Positions 62,967 to 64,000 of a stretch of 64,000 nucleotides of DNA are shown piece by piece. The stretch lies in contig NW_024464918.1 in NCBI RefSeq assembly GCF_017591425.1, positions 22,100,001 through 22,164,000 on the forward strand. The letters are read 5' to 3'. Each line of letters starts with the position of its first letter. Position 1 is the first letter of the stretch. Origin of the DNA: Ochotona curzoniae (taxonomy: Eukaryota > Chordata > Mammalia > Lagomorpha > Ochotonidae). A program made the translations under genes and the position numbers. The notes beneath the pieces were generated by a model that saw only the letters and a program-made list of their open reading frames with translations, was not told the origin of the DNA and did not search any database.

Positions 62967-64000
62967 AGTGATTCGTTTTCATTTTGAAACTTTCTGTTTC
63001 CACACTCCAATTATAAAAGGGAGACCATGAACCTGGCCTCTCTTTTTATTTCCCCCAAGAATTTCTCCTTTTCTGTTGCCAGTTTTGCCTAAGGATATGT
63101 GTCCCAGCATACTGAACAAGAATGAAACATCTAGAACTGGTAATGTTAAAAATTCCTGCAAAAAAGTTGCAAAAAATCACCAGCCAGAGTTGCCATTGTA
63201 AATGTGGCCTGCATCTGGTTTCTCATGATCCATCTTCATATTTCTTATTTCAGACATTTTGGTGAATGCTTTGTCTACATATTTGCATCTTTCTGAAAAG
63301 GATATGAAAGTATTCCGTCCTTTGAGCACTAACCGCCATGAAAGCATTTTTTCATGCACCCAAATGCTTCTCCCTACTAGTTGCAGTGGATTCTTCCTGG
63401 ATCAGTTCCTGTTTTTCATTTAGGCACCATCTTCTATATCTTAATTCTGAAATTAAACTCACTCCCCCTCATGACACCCACAGTGCTCTATTCGCATATC
63501 TTAGTATATATTTGCAGTAGTATAATACTGTAGTGACTTCTGTAAAAATCTTACCAGCCCTAATAACTACTGTCTCCTTGCTATAACATTTATGGCTGAC
63601 TTATGTCTCAATATTCTAATACTTATTCAGTGTTCAAAAAAAGTATAGCTACTCAAGAAACATCCATTGAGAAAGTGAATGATAAATGCGGCATCTTAGG
63701 AGAAATCGCCTAGCAAATCAACCTGGCGCTGGATAACTGGAGACAGAAACAAAAATGATTCCAAATAGTTTTAGAAAGCCTAAGAGAAATTACTAAGTCA
63801 GATTTTGACTCAAGATTAAAGGAACTTAGTGGTGATCAATATCCGGTAGTGAAATATACTTTACTGGCCTTGAACGGGAATTGGCTAACTTCCCATGCAG
63901 GTGTAGGGAAAGTTCTTGTGTTAGATTAGGACTTGAATGGCAGGGGGATTCTAAAATATACTCTAACAGTACCATTTTTGTGATCTTTAAACTTCTCCCA
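62967..64000. other. Right end: SCGB3A2 intron 1 or upstream flank
   Basis: Unique sequence. Searched on the - strand for a signal-peptide exon followed by a donor in the right phase (leaving one base of a codon). None found, so exon 1 is presumed outside. Confidence 0.4.

Noticed and set aside
62967..64000. SCGB3A2 exon 1 near the right end
   Set aside because: Candidate - strand ATGs (for example near 63235 and 63470) do not open a signal peptide and do not reach a donor in the right phase.

Overview
The window is mammalian nuclear DNA. It is AT-rich, intron- and repeat-dominated, and has no bacterial or viral gene layout. About 25 copies of a tRNA-derived C-type SINE point to a lagomorph. 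The young copies open with GGGCCYRGCGCGRTAGCC, carry 'GGTTCTAATCCCGGCAGCC', and end in 'TTCCAATAAAAATAAATCTT'. From memory this fits pika (Ochotona) better than rabbit; that is recognition, not a database match.

Two protein-coding genes can be supported, and they point toward each other. (1) The orthologue of human C5orf46, a small secreted protein, lies on the + strand. It has three coding exons at 40458-40527, 47069-47216 and 52210-52240, giving an 82-residue predicted precursor with all splice sites intact. (2) Exons 2 and 3 of SCGB3A2 (secretoglobin 3A2 / UGRP1) lie on the - strand at 61206-61408 and 60817-60840. Exon 1, with the start codon and most of the signal peptide, was not found and probably lies beyond position 64000. 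From memory, the same tail-to-tail arrangement exists at human 5q32 between SPINK1 and SPINK5, so the window reads as the reverse complement of that interval.

Layout: 1-40390 is intergenic (the SPINK5-side flank). It holds C-SINEs, old L1 fragments, ancient MIR/L2, one MaLR-like LTR, a Tigger DNA-transposon fragment, microsatellites, and a cluster of three CTCF-like motifs at 20.0-22.9 kb. 40391-52.3 kb is C5orf46. Its intron 1 contains a CpG-rich antisense segment at about 45.0-46.2 kb that looks like a decayed retrocopy and has an NRF1-type palindrome. Its intron 2 contains a U2 snRNA pseudogene and two SINEs in head-on orientation. 52.3-60.7 kb is the convergent intergenic spacer. 60.67-64.0 kb is the 3' part of SCGB3A2.

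Nearly all other open reading frames of 60-200 codons are chance frames or lie inside SINEs. Both genes encode small secreted epithelial proteins, but nothing in the sequence shows that they act together. The most notable observations are a stop codon that shortens C5orf46 by six residues, with the apparent ancestral stop still in place downstream, the antisense CpG-rich retrocopy, and the CTCF-like motif cluster.
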